Source: Paenibacillus cellulositrophicus (GTDB lineage Bacteria > Bacillota > Bacilli > Paenibacillales > Paenibacillaceae). Taken from it: a DNA stretch of 64,000 nt. Both the position numbers and the translations under genes were made by a program. Below are positions 36,562-45,576 of this stretch, piece by piece. The stretch is from the NCBI RefSeq assembly GCF_009363095.1, contig NZ_CP045295.1:4741001-4805000 (forward strand), read 5' to 3'. The notes beneath the pieces are model-generated. The model was not told the DNA's origin. It was given only the letters and a program-made list of their open reading frames with translations, and made no database searches. Each line of letters begins with the position of its first letter. Within the stretch, counting starts at the first letter, position 1.

Positions 36562-37194
36562 ATGATTGATCGCTATCGAACCGTCCGGGGGGCGGGATCC
36601 AAGGAAATTGTCATTAAGAAGTCCCGTTTTATCGGCCATGTGAAACCGGTGGACAGCGAAGATGATGCAAACGCTTTTATTGAAGAGATCAAGAAGCTGC
36701 ACTGGAATGCCACGCATAACTGCTCCGCCTACATGATTGGGGAGAGGGATGAAATCCAGAAGCAGTCGGATGACGGGGAGCCGAGCGGAACGGCCGGCAA
36801 GCCGATTCTCGAGGTGATCCGCAATCAAGGGTTGAAAAATGTGGCGATCGTCGTGACCCGGTACTTCGGCGGCATCATGCTGGGGGCGGGGGGACTGATC
36901 CGGGCTTACACGGACGGTGCTGTGGCGGCGATTGAAGCGGGGGAAGCGATCACACGCGTGCTTCACCGCGAGATTTTTGTAGAAATCGACTATACCTGGC
37001 TGGGGAAGGTCGAGAACGAGCTCCGGGGCCGTGAGGTCCGAATGGGGGAAACGGTGTTTACGGATAAGGTGCGGCTGACGTGCCTGCCGGAAGACCGTGA
37101 AGCGGAGACGTTTATGTCGTGGATGGTGGATTTGACGCAGGGGCAATCCCTGATTACGGAGGGCGAAAAGCTTTATTTTATTGAAGGGGAATAA
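36562..37194 (+). CDS. YigZ/IMPACT-family protein
   Basis: About 210 residues. The IMPACT N-terminal domain is clear: KKSRFIGHVKPV, the signature DDGEPSGTAGKPIL near residue 72 and VVTRYFGGIMLGAGGLIRAY near residue 97. A C-terminal DUF1949-like region follows. The bacterial role is uncertain; it may bind RNA or ribosomes. ATG 36562 fits the AAAGGG site better than ATG 36556. The TetR gene starts 5 bp after its stop, so the two are co-transcribed. Confidence 0.92.
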   Translation: MIDRYRTVRGAGSKEIVIKKSRFIGHVKPVDSEDDANAFIEEIKKLHWNATHNCSAYMIGERDEIQKQSDDGEPSGTAGKPILEVIRNQGLKNVAIVVTRYFGGIMLGAGGLIRAYTDGAVAAIEAGEAITRVLHREIFVEIDYTWLGKVENELRGREVRMGETVFTDKVRLTCLPEDREAETFMSWMVDLTQGQSLITEGEKLYFIEGE

Positions 37195-37199
37195 GGTCT

Positions 37200-37784
37200 A
37201 TGGCAAGAAGAGCAGTGGAACAGGAGTTGTCGAGGGAGAGGATTCTGGAAGCGGCCAGGCATTTGTTTGTGACCAAGGGATACCGGGCCATTTCTATGCG
37301 CAGTATTGGTCAGCATTTAGGTTACAGTCATGGTTCCTTATACTATCATTTCAAGGAAAAGGCAGAATTGTTCTACGCCATCGTGGTTGAGGATTTCAAC
37401 AATCTCGCTGTACAGCTGAATAAGGTGCTCAAAGTCGCTCCGACCCAGGACTTGACCAAGGTGGAACAGCTCATGCTGGAGTTCATCCGTTTCGGCCTGG
37501 ACCATCCTTATCAGTACGAGATCATGTTCATGATCCGGGACGAAGAACTGCTGTCCTACTGCCGTTCTGAGCAGGGGCGCTGCTTCGAATTGTTTGCCTC
37601 CATGGTGCGCCGTTATATGAACGAGGAGGAGCACGGCCCCGATCATTGCCGCAATCTGCCGTTAACGTTATTTTTGTCCATGCACGGATTCATATCGTAT
37701 TACATCCAGGATCGCGTGACTTTTGAGGAGATCAAACCCGCGGCCATCACGCATGTGAAGATATGCTGCCGCAGTCTGCGGTAA
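37200..37784 (+). CDS. TetR/AcrR-family transcriptional regulator
   Basis: A 194-residue regulator with an N-terminal helix-turn-helix (RILEAARHLFVTKGYRAISMRSIGQHLGYSHGSLYYHFKEK, residues about 14-53) and a C-terminal ligand domain resembling TetR_C_33 or similar. It follows the YigZ gene after 5 bp. Its targets are not visible; no palindrome typical of TetR operators lies just upstream of the pair. Confidence 0.93.
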   Translation: MARRAVEQELSRERILEAARHLFVTKGYRAISMRSIGQHLGYSHGSLYYHFKEKAELFYAIVVEDFNNLAVQLNKVLKVAPTQDLTKVEQLMLEFIRFGLDHPYQYEIMFMIRDEELLSYCRSEQGRCFELFASMVRRYMNEEEHGPDHCRNLPLTLFLSMHGFISYYIQDRVTFEEIKPAAITHVKICCRSLR

Positions 37785-37957
37785 TTTTTTTAGATACTTA
37801 CTTTATAACGGTGAATTGGTATTGCGCCAACGTATAAATGCTGTGGTGAGTGTGAGCGCAGCTGAAAAAAATAAGGTGAAGGGGAGGGCATGCAGAAATG
37901 CCTCACACCCCGACACCTGTTTTGTCATGCGTGCTTTTGGGGATACGGCGGGCTTCT

Positions 37958-38359
37958 TTATCCCTCCATAATTTTTACATGGTATTGTCTGCGGCGCGGC
38001 CCGTCGAACTCGCAAAAATAAATCCCCTGCCAGCGTCCGAGCAGCAGCTCACCTTCCGTAATGATCACGGTCTGCGAAGGTCCGCAGGTGATCGACTTCA
38101 AATGGGAAGCTGTGTTGCCTTCGGCGTGGCGGTATTTTGGATGCTCCCACGGATACACCTCATCCAAACGCAGCAGCACATCATGCTTCACGTCCGGATC
38201 GGCGTTCTCATTAATGGCGATGCCGGCGGTCGTGTGCGGGCAGTAAACCAGCACCTTCCCCTCCTTGACCCCGCTCTGATGAACCAGCGAGATAATCTCG
38301 CGGGTAATATCCCTCATTTCGTCCCGTGACGCCGTACTTAATTCAAGGGTATGCAGCAT
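37958..38359 (-). CDS. YjbQ/UPF0047-family protein
   Basis: A 133-residue single-domain protein. The family signature is seen in YCPHTTAGIAINENADPDVKHD, and YRHAEGNTASHLKS, GELLLGRWQGIYFCEFDGPR follow. Members have weak thiamine phosphate synthase activity in vitro, but the physiological role is open. AAAGGAGA lies 11 bp before ATG 38359. It stands alone between the TetR gene and the XRE-cupin regulator. Confidence 0.93.
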   Translation of the reverse strand: MLHTLELSTASRDEMRDITREIISLVHQSGVKEGKVLVYCPHTTAGIAINENADPDVKHDVLLRLDEVYPWEHPKYRHAEGNTASHLKSITCGPSQTVIITEGELLLGRWQGIYFCEFDGPRRRQYHVKIMEG

Positions 38360-38485
38360 GTCGTATGTCTCCTTTCCTAAAGTGTATTTTACCTAATATT
38401 GGACATGTTATAAGGCTATGATACAGCTGCTGCGCCGTAAGCACAATGAACGGGCTGGCCTATTCCTCCACAGGATAAAGTGAAT

Positions 38486-39031
38486 CTAGAAGGTAGCTGG
38501 AGAGGGAACGGCAATCAGCAGCGTCTCCCCCTCGGCGATATTTTTGTAACTATGCGGCGTTCGGGCATCGTAATAAATGCTGTCGCCTTCTTCGAACGTG
38601 AACCGTTCATTTCCAAGGATGAACTCCAATCGTCCGGTATGGATAAAAAGAAACTCTTCCCCTTCGGGATGGCCAACGCTGACGTCCCCTGATGTTGCGC
38701 CTTTTTCGAGAACTCCCCAAATCGGTCCCATCTTATTGCCGCTTCCATGACTGAGAGCATACCAAGTTATTCTGGAACCTTCGGAGTGAACGAGAGGTTT
38801 TCGTTCGTTTTTTCTGATGACGATACTTCGTTTCTCCTCGCCAAACAGATCGGTAAAATTCACACCCAGAGCGTTTGCTATACGCTTGAGAACGCTTAGG
38901 GATGGATTCACTTTGTCGCGTTCGATTTCACTGAGAAAAGACAAAGAGATGGAGGCCATGGTGGAAACCTCTTTGAGCGTCAATTTTTGTTTTTTTCTCG
39001 TATTTCGAATGGTATCGCCGATTGAATTCAT
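38486..39031 (-). CDS. XRE-family regulator with C-terminal cupin
   Basis: A 181-residue regulator. An N-terminal XRE helix-turn-helix (KQKLTLKEVSTMASISLSFLSEIERDKVNPSLSVLKRIANALGV, residues about 14-57) is joined to a cupin domain (HPEGEEFLFIHTGRLEFILG, EGDSIYYDARTPHSYKN). GTGAGGAGG precedes the ATG. It is divergent from the MBL hydrolase gene at 39331, across a 299-bp region, so it may control that gene set in response to a small ligand. Confidence 0.92.
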   Translation of the reverse strand: MNSIGDTIRNTRKKQKLTLKEVSTMASISLSFLSEIERDKVNPSLSVLKRIANALGVNFTDLFGEEKRSIVIRKNERKPLVHSEGSRITWYALSHGSGNKMGPIWGVLEKGATSGDVSVGHPEGEEFLFIHTGRLEFILGNERFTFEEGDSIYYDARTPHSYKNIAEGETLLIAVPSPATF

Positions 39032-39252
39032 CTGAAGTCCTCCTCACCTGAAAATTTCGCTGTGAACGTAATTTTTACGTGTATCATATCGGATATTTGC
39101 AGTGGTATCAAGCACTTTGAAGCAGAGCGAATTACGCTGTAAAACCGTTGAAATATCAGGGGTTAAGAACTACTATTATATCAAGGTTGATGTTCAGTCT
39201 CATACCCGGGTATTTACGAATTCCTTCAACCATTTCCATATTGAGCGAAATT

Positions 39253-39281
39253 TTTGGGGTGCTTTCAGATCCCATTATAAT
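39253..39281 (+). promoter_or_regulatory. Candidate promoter for the MBL hydrolase gene
   Basis: TTTGGG, a 17-bp spacer and TATAAT (39276-39281) lie 50 bp before the ATG of the hydrolase gene in the divergent region with the XRE-cupin gene. Confidence 0.5.
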
Positions 39282-39330
39282 AGTTGTCTCGAACGATCTA
39301 CGATTTAGAAAGAAAACCGGAGGATTTCAA

Positions 39331-40215
39331 ATGAACAAAGTCTATAAAGTAGGCGACGCAACCGTAACCCGTGTCACGGAAATGACGCTGAGCGGCGTCC
39401 CGCCGGAAGTTTATTTTGCGGGCTCGTGGGATCCGGCGTTTCTGGAAAAGAATCGGGATATCCTGCCCGCCGGTCTAATCGACAGCGATTCTCAGCTTGT
39501 CGTTAGTATTGGAACTTGGGTCGTGAAGACTCCGGACCATACGATCCTTATTGATACAGCCACGGGAAATGATAAAAATCTTCCGTATAATCCGGAATTG
39601 TCCAATCTAAAGCTGCCGTATCTTGATCGTCTCCTGGAGGCAGGGGTTACGCCGGAAGACGTGGACTATGTCCTGTTGACGCATTTGCATGTGGATCATG
39701 TCGGCTGGAATACAAGGCTTGCAGGCGGTAAATGGATACCGACGTTCCCGAACGCCACCTATGTATTTCCGCTTTCGGAACAACTATATTACTCGAGCCC
39801 GGCCAGCCATAATAAAGAAAACGAACCCAACTTTAACGCATATGAAGAGAGCGTTCTGCCTGTTGTCGAAGCTGGAATGATAAAGACGATCTCTCCCGAG
39901 GGGGAGGAGTTCCTCGATATGTTCAAATTTATTCCGACTCCCGGCCATAGCATCGGTCAGATGTCGATCAGCCTTACGTCCGGCGGAGAAGAAGCTTTGT
40001 TCGGTGCTGACGTGATGCACCATCCGTTTCAGGTATATCATCCCGAGTGGAATTCCATGTATTGCGAATTCACGGAACAAGCACGCGTTTCCCGGCGCAG
40101 GGTATTGGATTATGTCGCGGATCGGCCCATCATTTATTTCAGTACCCATTTTCCGGGGAGTTCTGCGGGGTACGTGACTCGTGACGGCAACGGATTCAAA
40201 TGGGAATTCATCTAA
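39331..40215 (+). CDS. Metallo-beta-lactamase-fold hydrolase
   Basis: A 294-residue MBL-fold hydrolase. The metal-binding motif HLHVDHVGWN (residues about 114-123) is present, with the further His in TPGHSIGQMS, Asp in FGADVMHHPF and a final His in FSTHFPG. The fold resembles AHL lactonase and related hydrolases of the group with an N-terminal extension. GGAGG lies before ATG 39331. It is followed by an alpha/beta hydrolase gene and a broken transporter gene, which suggests a catabolic or detoxification set under the XRE-cupin regulator. The substrate is unknown. Confidence 0.88.
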   Translation: MNKVYKVGDATVTRVTEMTLSGVPPEVYFAGSWDPAFLEKNRDILPAGLIDSDSQLVVSIGTWVVKTPDHTILIDTATGNDKNLPYNPELSNLKLPYLDRLLEAGVTPEDVDYVLLTHLHVDHVGWNTRLAGGKWIPTFPNATYVFPLSEQLYYSSPASHNKENEPNFNAYEESVLPVVEAGMIKTISPEGEEFLDMFKFIPTPGHSIGQMSISLTSGGEEALFGADVMHHPFQVYHPEWNSMYCEFTEQARVSRRRVLDYVADRPIIYFSTHFPGSSAGYVTRDGNGFKWEFI

Positions 40216-40251
40216 TAAACTACCCTAATCACATTGAAAGGTGCTGACAAC

Positions 40252-41250
40252 ATGACGACAAACGATTTTAGGCACGATATACCGATTTTGACCGAAGACC
40301 ACTGTATCCCCAGCGATACGTCCGGAATCGAACTATATGTACGCAACAAACGTCCGGCTTCCATGAACACGTTCACGAACGAAAAAACGATTGTCATGGT
40401 TCACGGCGCCACATATCCGATTGGCAGTTTGTATGACGTTGAATTGGATGGCTTCACGTTCTTGGACTATTTGGCAAGTCATGGTTACGACGTGTATGCC
40501 GTGGATGTACGCGGCTATGGAGGCTCGACGAGACCCCCTGAGATGGAGCAGCCCGCTGACTCCAACCCTCCGCTGGTTCGCACGGAGACGGGGGTTCGCG
40601 ACCTGGGCTCGGCGGTAGACTTCGTTTTAAACCATCGGAACTTATCGAAGGTCAACATTCTGGGAATGTCCTGGGGCGGAACGGTCGCCGGGGCGTATAC
40701 GAGCCGAAACAACGATAAAGTAAACAAGCTTATCCTTGTTGCGCCTCAGTGGCTGAGCACGAGACCGGTCCCTATCGATACCGGAGGTGCACTCGGCTCC
40801 TATCGTCTCGTCCCGGTCGGAAGCACGAAGGAACGCTGGCTAAGCGCCGCCCCTGAAGATAAACGCGGCGATCTGATTCCGGAAGGCTGGTTCGAACAAT
40901 GGACCGAAGCGACGTTAGCTTCCGATCCGGGAAGCCAAAGCGTCCATCCGGGACATATTCGGGCGACCAATGGGCCGATTCTGGACATCCGTGAATACTG
41001 GACGGCTAACAGAGCTTTTTATGAGCCCAAGGAGATCACGGTGCCTGTCCTTCTTGTTCACGCAGAATGGGACATCGATGTGCCTCTAGATTTGGCGCAA
41101 AACTTCTTCACGTCACTGACCGGCGCCGTTTATCGCCGCTGGGTAGAGATTGGGGAAGGAACGCACATGGTGCTGCTGGAGAAGAACAGGATGCAGGCTT
41201 TTCAAGCGATCCGCGGCTTCCTGGATGAATCGTACATCCCGGCGAAATAA
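40252..41250 (+). CDS. Alpha/beta hydrolase
   Basis: A 332-residue alpha/beta hydrolase. The oxyanion HG motif is in VMVHGATYPIG (near residue 43), the nucleophile elbow in ILGMSWGGTVAG (Ser near 137), the acid probably in AEWDIDVP (Asp near 274) and the His in GEGTHMVLLE (near 304). There is no signal peptide. AAAGGTG precedes ATG 40252, 36 bp after the MBL gene, so they are likely co-transcribed. A strong terminator follows. Confidence 0.9.
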   Translation: MTTNDFRHDIPILTEDHCIPSDTSGIELYVRNKRPASMNTFTNEKTIVMVHGATYPIGSLYDVELDGFTFLDYLASHGYDVYAVDVRGYGGSTRPPEMEQPADSNPPLVRTETGVRDLGSAVDFVLNHRNLSKVNILGMSWGGTVAGAYTSRNNDKVNKLILVAPQWLSTRPVPIDTGGALGSYRLVPVGSTKERWLSAAPEDKRGDLIPEGWFEQWTEATLASDPGSQSVHPGHIRATNGPILDIREYWTANRAFYEPKEITVPVLLVHAEWDIDVPLDLAQNFFTSLTGAVYRRWVEIGEGTHMVLLEKNRMQAFQAIRGFLDESYIPAK

Positions 41251-41290
41251 CCCGGGTGCAGTGCCCAAAGTTTCATATGCCTAAAACGAG

Positions 41291-41320
41291 GCCTGCGGCA
41301 TGCTGCCGCAGGCTTTTTTC
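41291..41320 (+). terminator. Intrinsic terminator after the hydrolase pair
   Basis: GCCTGCGGCA / TGCCGCAGGC, loop TGC, then TTTTTT. This is a perfect 10-bp stem just after the alpha/beta hydrolase gene. Confidence 0.93.
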
Positions 41321-41352
41321 GTACCCACTTTTTTTGAAAGAAGGCGAATCGT

Positions 41353-42378
41353 TTGCGATCCTATCTGCTTCTATTGTTTTGCGGATCACTCTACGGTAGC
41401 AACTTCGTACTGGGCTCGCTTTTGCTGCAAGCATTTCCAGCGCTGCATCTATCGGCCTATCGGCTTGCCGTCTCCTCGGTGTTCCTGCTGGTTTATTTGA
41501 AGATTATAGAATTTATAAATTTCAGCGAAGCTGAACCATTCTATAATCGCAAGAAAAACTTCCGCTAAACGCGGTCTGTCTTCTTGGAAGGTACGTCGAT
41601 AGACGTTTTTCTTATAGGCACCCGCCGATTAGTTCGGGTTACGCTGCGGGATACCGTGTATTTAATACCTTATGCTCTAGTGGGAATGCTGCTGCATCAA
41701 GTCTCCTTCTTTACGGGGCTGCGCACGGTCGATGCGACGACGGCTTCATTGATATTATCGTTATCACCGATTTGCACTGCGCTGTTTGCCCGCTTGTTTC
41801 TGAAGGAATCGTTTACGCTTCGGATGACGATGGGGTCGGTCGTCGCCTTTGCCGGTGTCTTTTTCGTTGTGGCGAATGGCGCAGGTTTTATGCTTCGCAT
41901 CTCGTCCGGGATTGGATGGATGCTGATTTGCATGCGGGCATTTTCAGGGTCTGTCATTCTCATGAAAAAGCTGACAGAGCGCATCGAACCGCTTGTAGCA
42001 ACGGCCTACTCTACGATGCTGGGGTGTATTGCGGTATTCCCGGTATCGATCTGGAGCGAACCGCATGCTGAGATTCGTCCACACTATGGGTGGTGGCTTG
42101 TCTTAATTGGATCCGCGCTGCTTATCCAAGGATTATGCGCCGTCGTCTGGAACGCTCAAATTCGCCGGGTAGGTGCCGCGACCGCGTCCCTGTTTCTGAA
42201 TTTGCAGCCATTTGTTGCAATGGTGTCAGGCTACTTCATTCTAGGTACGCCGATCAGCTACATGCAAGTTGCGGGTTCGGTGTTGATTATTTGCGGCGTC
42301 ATCCTGGCAACCTTCCAAAGACGTTCGAAAAGAACTGCGCATGCCGATCAACTCCATATGTCCGTGGTGAAGCGATAA
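41353..42378 (+). pseudogene. EamA-family transporter gene interrupted by a small repeat
   Basis: The two halves together encode one EamA/DMT transporter. The first part (TTG 41353) gives YGSNFVLGSLLLQAFPALHLSAYRL up to VYLKI. The rest, from GTRRLVRVTLRD on, carries LIPYALVGMLLHQ, RTVDATTASLIL and the second EamA repeat to 42378. Between them lies a 108-bp insertion (41510-41617) that adds an in-frame stop at 41566. Without it the sequence reads VYLKIIGTRRLV with no frame change. The insertion is flanked by TTATAG on both sides. The strain should lack a working product unless the insertion is removed or bypassed. Confidence 0.85.
41510..41617 (+). mobile_element. Copy A of a two-hairpin repeat, inserted in the EamA gene
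   Basis: Two predicted hairpins. Hairpin 1: stem TTATAGAAT / ATTCTATAA (41504-41512 and 41538-41546), inner stem TTCAGC / GCTGAA with loop GAA. Hairpin 2: stem AAGAAAAAC / GTTTTTCTT (41551-41559 and 41605-41613). TTATAG occurs at 41504-41509 and 41612-41617; one copy may be a target duplication. Copy A shares GCGGTCTGTCTTCT and most of its flanks with the copies near 53000. No coding frame of its own is visible. Confidence 0.8.
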
Positions 42379-42493
42379 CAGAGTGGAGTGCTGGGAGTTC
42401 CATCGCCGACGGTCTCGATGAGGCAAAGGATCATCACGGTTAGACCTTGGCTTTGCACCGAAACGTGCCGAATGTTTTGGACTGAAAAATGCA

Positions 42494-42523
42494 GAGCCTG
42501 CACTCGTGCAGGCTCTTTTTTTT
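42494..42523 (+). terminator. Intrinsic terminator after the EamA pseudogene
   Basis: GAGCCTGCA / TGCAGGCTC with a CTCG loop, followed by TTTTTTTT. This is a clean terminator about 115 bp after the pseudogene stop. Confidence 0.93.
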
Positions 42524-42562
42524 GCGGCGTAAACGGAGACTGGAAATAAATCTATTTTTGTA

Positions 42563-42592
42563 TTGACGGTGTGAGACAGTTTTTGGTAAAGT
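42563..42592 (+). promoter_or_regulatory. Candidate promoter of the sulfate transport genes
   Basis: TTGACG (42563-42568), an 18-bp spacer and TAAAGT (42587-42592) lie 110 bp before the cysT start. Downstream, two ATxGGAA-type motifs (42619-42627 and 42640-42648) lie in the leader; they could belong to a sulfur regulator such as CymR, but the match is too loose to assign. Confidence 0.55.
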
Positions 42593-42701
42593 ACTGATAA
42601 GCAAAAACCAAGTAGTCAAATAGGAATAATTTAATCTCTAATGGAAATCATCAATCGTCAAGCGCCGACCGGGCCGATTCCCGGAGGCAGGGAGGGGTCA
42701 A

Positions 42702-43517
42702 GTGAATACACTGCTGCGACATAAAGGCTGGACCTGGGGTTTTCGAAGCACCGTTCTTCTTTATTTTGTACTGCTGGTCGTGCTCCCTTTGCTGGGAGTG
42801 TATTATCATTCGTTCTCGCTGGGATGGAGCGCTTTTGCGGAAAGCGTGAAAGACCCGATCGCGTGGAAATCCGTGCTCCTTACGCTGAAATTGGCCCTTG
42901 TGGCCACGATGATTAACGTTCTGATCGGTACGATGATCGGCTGGGTGATCGTCCGCTACCGTTTTCCGGGCAGATCGCTGCTGAACAGTCTGGTGGATCT
43001 CCCGTTTGCCTTGCCGACCGCGGTCGGGGGCCTCATGATTCTGCTTCTGCTCGGACCGGGCAGCCTGATCGGCGGAGCCGCCGAAGCGCTCGGCTTTGAA
43101 ATCGTGTTCCATCAGCCGGCGATCGTCATCGCTATGGTATTCGTCACGTTTCCTTTCGTCATCCGCGCGGTGCAGCCGCTGCTGGAGGAGATCGATCCTT
43201 CCGAGGAGGAGGCGGCGCGGACACTGGGGGCTTCGGGCACCAAAATCTTTTTCCAAGTCGTGCTGCCGTCCATGCTGCCGGGCATGCTCAGCGGAGGAAT
43301 GCTGGCCTTCTCCCGGGCGCTGGCGGAGTTTGGGGCCGTCGTACTCGTCGCCGGCAACATTCCGGGCCGGACGCTGATCGCCTCCGTGTTTATTTACGGG
43401 GAGGTTGAGAGCGACAATACTGCCGGGGCCGCTGCCGTGTCGATTCTGCTGCTGACGCTGTCTTTTGTCATACTCTGGGTCGTGAATTTTGTGCAGACGA
43501 AGGGGAAGAGAGCATGA
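42702..43517 (+). CDS. cysT: Sulfate ABC transporter permease CysT
   Basis: A 271-residue permease with six helices and the CysT-like cytoplasmic motif EEAARTLGASGTKIFFQVVLPSMLPGM (EAA loop) near residue 168. LNSLVDLPFALPTAVGG is a further signature of CysT/CysW. It opens the sulfate/thiosulfate importer operon. The start is GTG 42702 after GGGAGGGG. The stop overlaps the cysW ATG (ATGA). Confidence 0.93.
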   Translation: MNTLLRHKGWTWGFRSTVLLYFVLLVVLPLLGVYYHSFSLGWSAFAESVKDPIAWKSVLLTLKLALVATMINVLIGTMIGWVIVRYRFPGRSLLNSLVDLPFALPTAVGGLMILLLLGPGSLIGGAAEALGFEIVFHQPAIVIAMVFVTFPFVIRAVQPLLEEIDPSEEEAARTLGASGTKIFFQVVLPSMLPGMLSGGMLAFSRALAEFGAVVLVAGNIPGRTLIASVFIYGEVESDNTAGAAAVSILLLTLSFVILWVVNFVQTKGKRA

Positions 43518-44311
43518 AGAAACTGTGGATTACGCTGACATACCTGGTCTTTTTCCTGCTGCTGATCGCTCCCCTCGGCAAAATGGTCATGGGTGCCTTC
43601 GAAGGTGGTTTGGGCGGTCTGGGCGATGCCCTGGCAAGGCCTGAGGCGCTGCACGCCCTCATGATGACCGGACTCATCGTCGTCACCGTGACGGTGCTGA
43701 ACACACTGCTCGGTATGATGATGGCTATCTATCTCGTTCGCGGCAGCTGGATGAGCGGCGGGCTCCGGCGGTTTCTGAACAGCATTGTCGACCTGCCGTA
43801 TGCGGTGTCCCCCGTGATTGGGGGGCTGATGATCGTGCTCCTGCTGGGGCCGGGAAGCGCGGTGGGGGCCTTTTTCGAGGATATTGGCTTTAAAATCGTA
43901 TATGCCTTTCCGGGGATGGTCATTGCCACGCTGTTCGTCACTTTTCCGCTCATGGTGCGCGAGGTGATGCCAGTGCTGCAGGAAATCGGGGCTCAGCAGG
44001 AGGAAGCCGCCTCGACGCTGGGGGCCTACGGCTGGACGACGTTCTGGAAAGTAACCTGGCCATCGATCCGCTGGGCGGTCATATACGGCATCGTGCTGAC
44101 GGTGGCCCGCTCGCTGGGCGAGTTCGGAGCGGTGCTCGTCGTATCGGGTAATATCATTAACAGGACCCAAACGGCGACGACGCTGGTATACCAGGACGTG
44201 GAAAATTTCAATGTCATTTCGGCCAACAGCGTTGCGCTGGTTCTGGCTGCTTTTTCGGTAAGTCTGCTCCTCCTGATGGAATGGGCCAAAAAAAGAAGGG
44301 AAGTGCGCTGA
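43514..44311 (+). CDS. cysW: Sulfate ABC transporter permease CysW
   Basis: A 265-residue permease paralogous to CysT. The EAA loop QQEEAASTLGAYGWTTFWKVTWPS lies near residue 160 and LNSIVDLPYAVSPVIGGLMI near residue 90. It forms the membrane channel with CysT. The ATG overlaps the cysT stop; the cysA ATG lies 1 bp after its own stop, so all three subunits are translationally coupled. Confidence 0.93.
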   Translation: MKKLWITLTYLVFFLLLIAPLGKMVMGAFEGGLGGLGDALARPEALHALMMTGLIVVTVTVLNTLLGMMMAIYLVRGSWMSGGLRRFLNSIVDLPYAVSPVIGGLMIVLLLGPGSAVGAFFEDIGFKIVYAFPGMVIATLFVTFPLMVREVMPVLQEIGAQQEEAASTLGAYGWTTFWKVTWPSIRWAVIYGIVLTVARSLGEFGAVLVVSGNIINRTQTATTLVYQDVENFNVISANSVALVLAAFSVSLLLLMEWAKKRREVR

Positions 44312-44312
44312 T

Positions 44313-45377
44313 ATGCATGTGGAAGTTCGCGGATTGAACAAGCATTTTGGTGATTTTCATGCCGTAAAGGATGTGCATTTTGGGATTGAAAAGGGCCACC
44401 TAATCGGTCTGCTCGGGCCGAGCGGCGGCGGCAAAACGTCGATTCTGCGGATGCTTGCGGGGCTGGAGACGCCGGACAGCGGGGAAATCCGCTTCCACGG
44501 AGAGCTGGTCAACGCGCTTCCGCCGCAGGAGCGGGGCATCGGGTTTGTGTTTCAGAACTACGCGCTGTTTAAGCATATGACGGTGTTCGACAATATTGCT
44601 TTTGGCTTGAAAGTGAAGAAAACGCCGAAGTCGCAGATCAAGGACCGGGTTATGGAGCTGGTCGAGCTGACCGGGCTGGCGGGTTTTGAGAAGCGTTATC
44701 CGCAGCAGCTCTCTGGCGGGCAGCGTCAGCGGGTCGCCTTTGCCCGGGCGCTCGCGCCGGAGCCGCAGCTGCTGCTGCTGGATGAGCCGTTTGCGGCGAT
44801 CGACGCCAAGATCCGGCAGGAGCTCCGCTCCTGGCTGAGAGAGCTGATCGAGCGCGTGGGCATCACGTCGATCTTCGTGACGCATGACCAGGACGAGGCG
44901 ATCGAGGTAGCCGACGAAATCATGATCATTAATCAGGGACGCCTGGAGCAAAAGGGCACCCCGTGGGATATTTACAAGGAGCCGAAGACGCCGTTCGTCG
45001 CGACCTTTATCGGGGAGTCCACTGTGGTGGAGAATGCGCGTGAGCTGAAAGGCTTCGAGGAAGCTGCCGGGGGCAGCGGCACCCGGGCGCTCATCCGGCC
45101 GGAGTACATTGAAGTCGGCGGGCCCGACGAATTCCGGGTGCTGTCCGCGACGGAGGAAGGCATCGTGCGCCATCTGCATTTCCGCGGGAGCGAGTGGATG
45201 GTGGAGGTCGAAGTCGGCAGCCACAAGCTGATGACGTACCGCTCGCTGGAGAAGGATACGCTGCAGCCGGGACAGCCGGTACGGGTGCTGGTGCACCGCG
45301 CGTACCTGTTCAACGACGAGCGCAGCTGGATCGAAGAAAACCGGCTTAAGGTCGACCCGATGCCGGTCATTATTTAA
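44313..45377 (+). CDS. cysA: Sulfate/thiosulfate ABC transporter ATP-binding protein CysA
   Basis: A 354-residue ATPase with Walker A GPSGGGKTS (near residue 36), Q-loop FVFQNYALFKHMTVFDNIAFGLKV, signature LSGGQRQRVAFARALAPEP, Walker B LLLLDEPFAAID and H-loop FVTHDQDEAIE. The C-terminal 110 residues form the TOBE-like regulatory domain of the CysA/MalK type. It energises sulfate uptake through CysT/CysW. Confidence 0.95.
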   Translation: MHVEVRGLNKHFGDFHAVKDVHFGIEKGHLIGLLGPSGGGKTSILRMLAGLETPDSGEIRFHGELVNALPPQERGIGFVFQNYALFKHMTVFDNIAFGLKVKKTPKSQIKDRVMELVELTGLAGFEKRYPQQLSGGQRQRVAFARALAPEPQLLLLDEPFAAIDAKIRQELRSWLRELIERVGITSIFVTHDQDEAIEVADEIMIINQGRLEQKGTPWDIYKEPKTPFVATFIGESTVVENARELKGFEEAAGGSGTRALIRPEYIEVGGPDEFRVLSATEEGIVRHLHFRGSEWMVEVEVGSHKLMTYRSLEKDTLQPGQPVRVLVHRAYLFNDERSWIEENRLKVDPMPVII

Positions 45378-45510
45378 AGAGATCGGAGTATCGCTTATTT
45401 GAAATCTTATATTTGTCCTCGGAAAATACTTACTTTTAGCACGGATACTTCTGTAATTTAGAGATGACACAGCCATACCGCTTCTGTGAAGATCATCCGT
45501 ATTACGATTC

Positions 45511-45532
45511 CAGCCTGCCCTCCGGCAGGCTG
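45511..45532 (+). other. GC-rich hairpin between cysA and sbp
   Basis: CAGCCTGCC / GGCAGGCTG with a CTCC loop and no T-tract after it. In the 199-bp gap between cysA and sbp it may protect or separate the mRNA halves rather than end transcription. Nothing else is recognisable in the gap. Confidence 0.5.
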
Positions 45533-45576
45533 ATGCGGCAAACACGGCAAGTTTCAGCCTAAAGGAGTGGCAGACG

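Noticed and set aside
41584..42378. Independent EamA-like gene starting at TTG 41584
   Set aside because: The start lies inside the inserted repeat, and the protein would lack the first helices; it is the 3' part of the broken gene.
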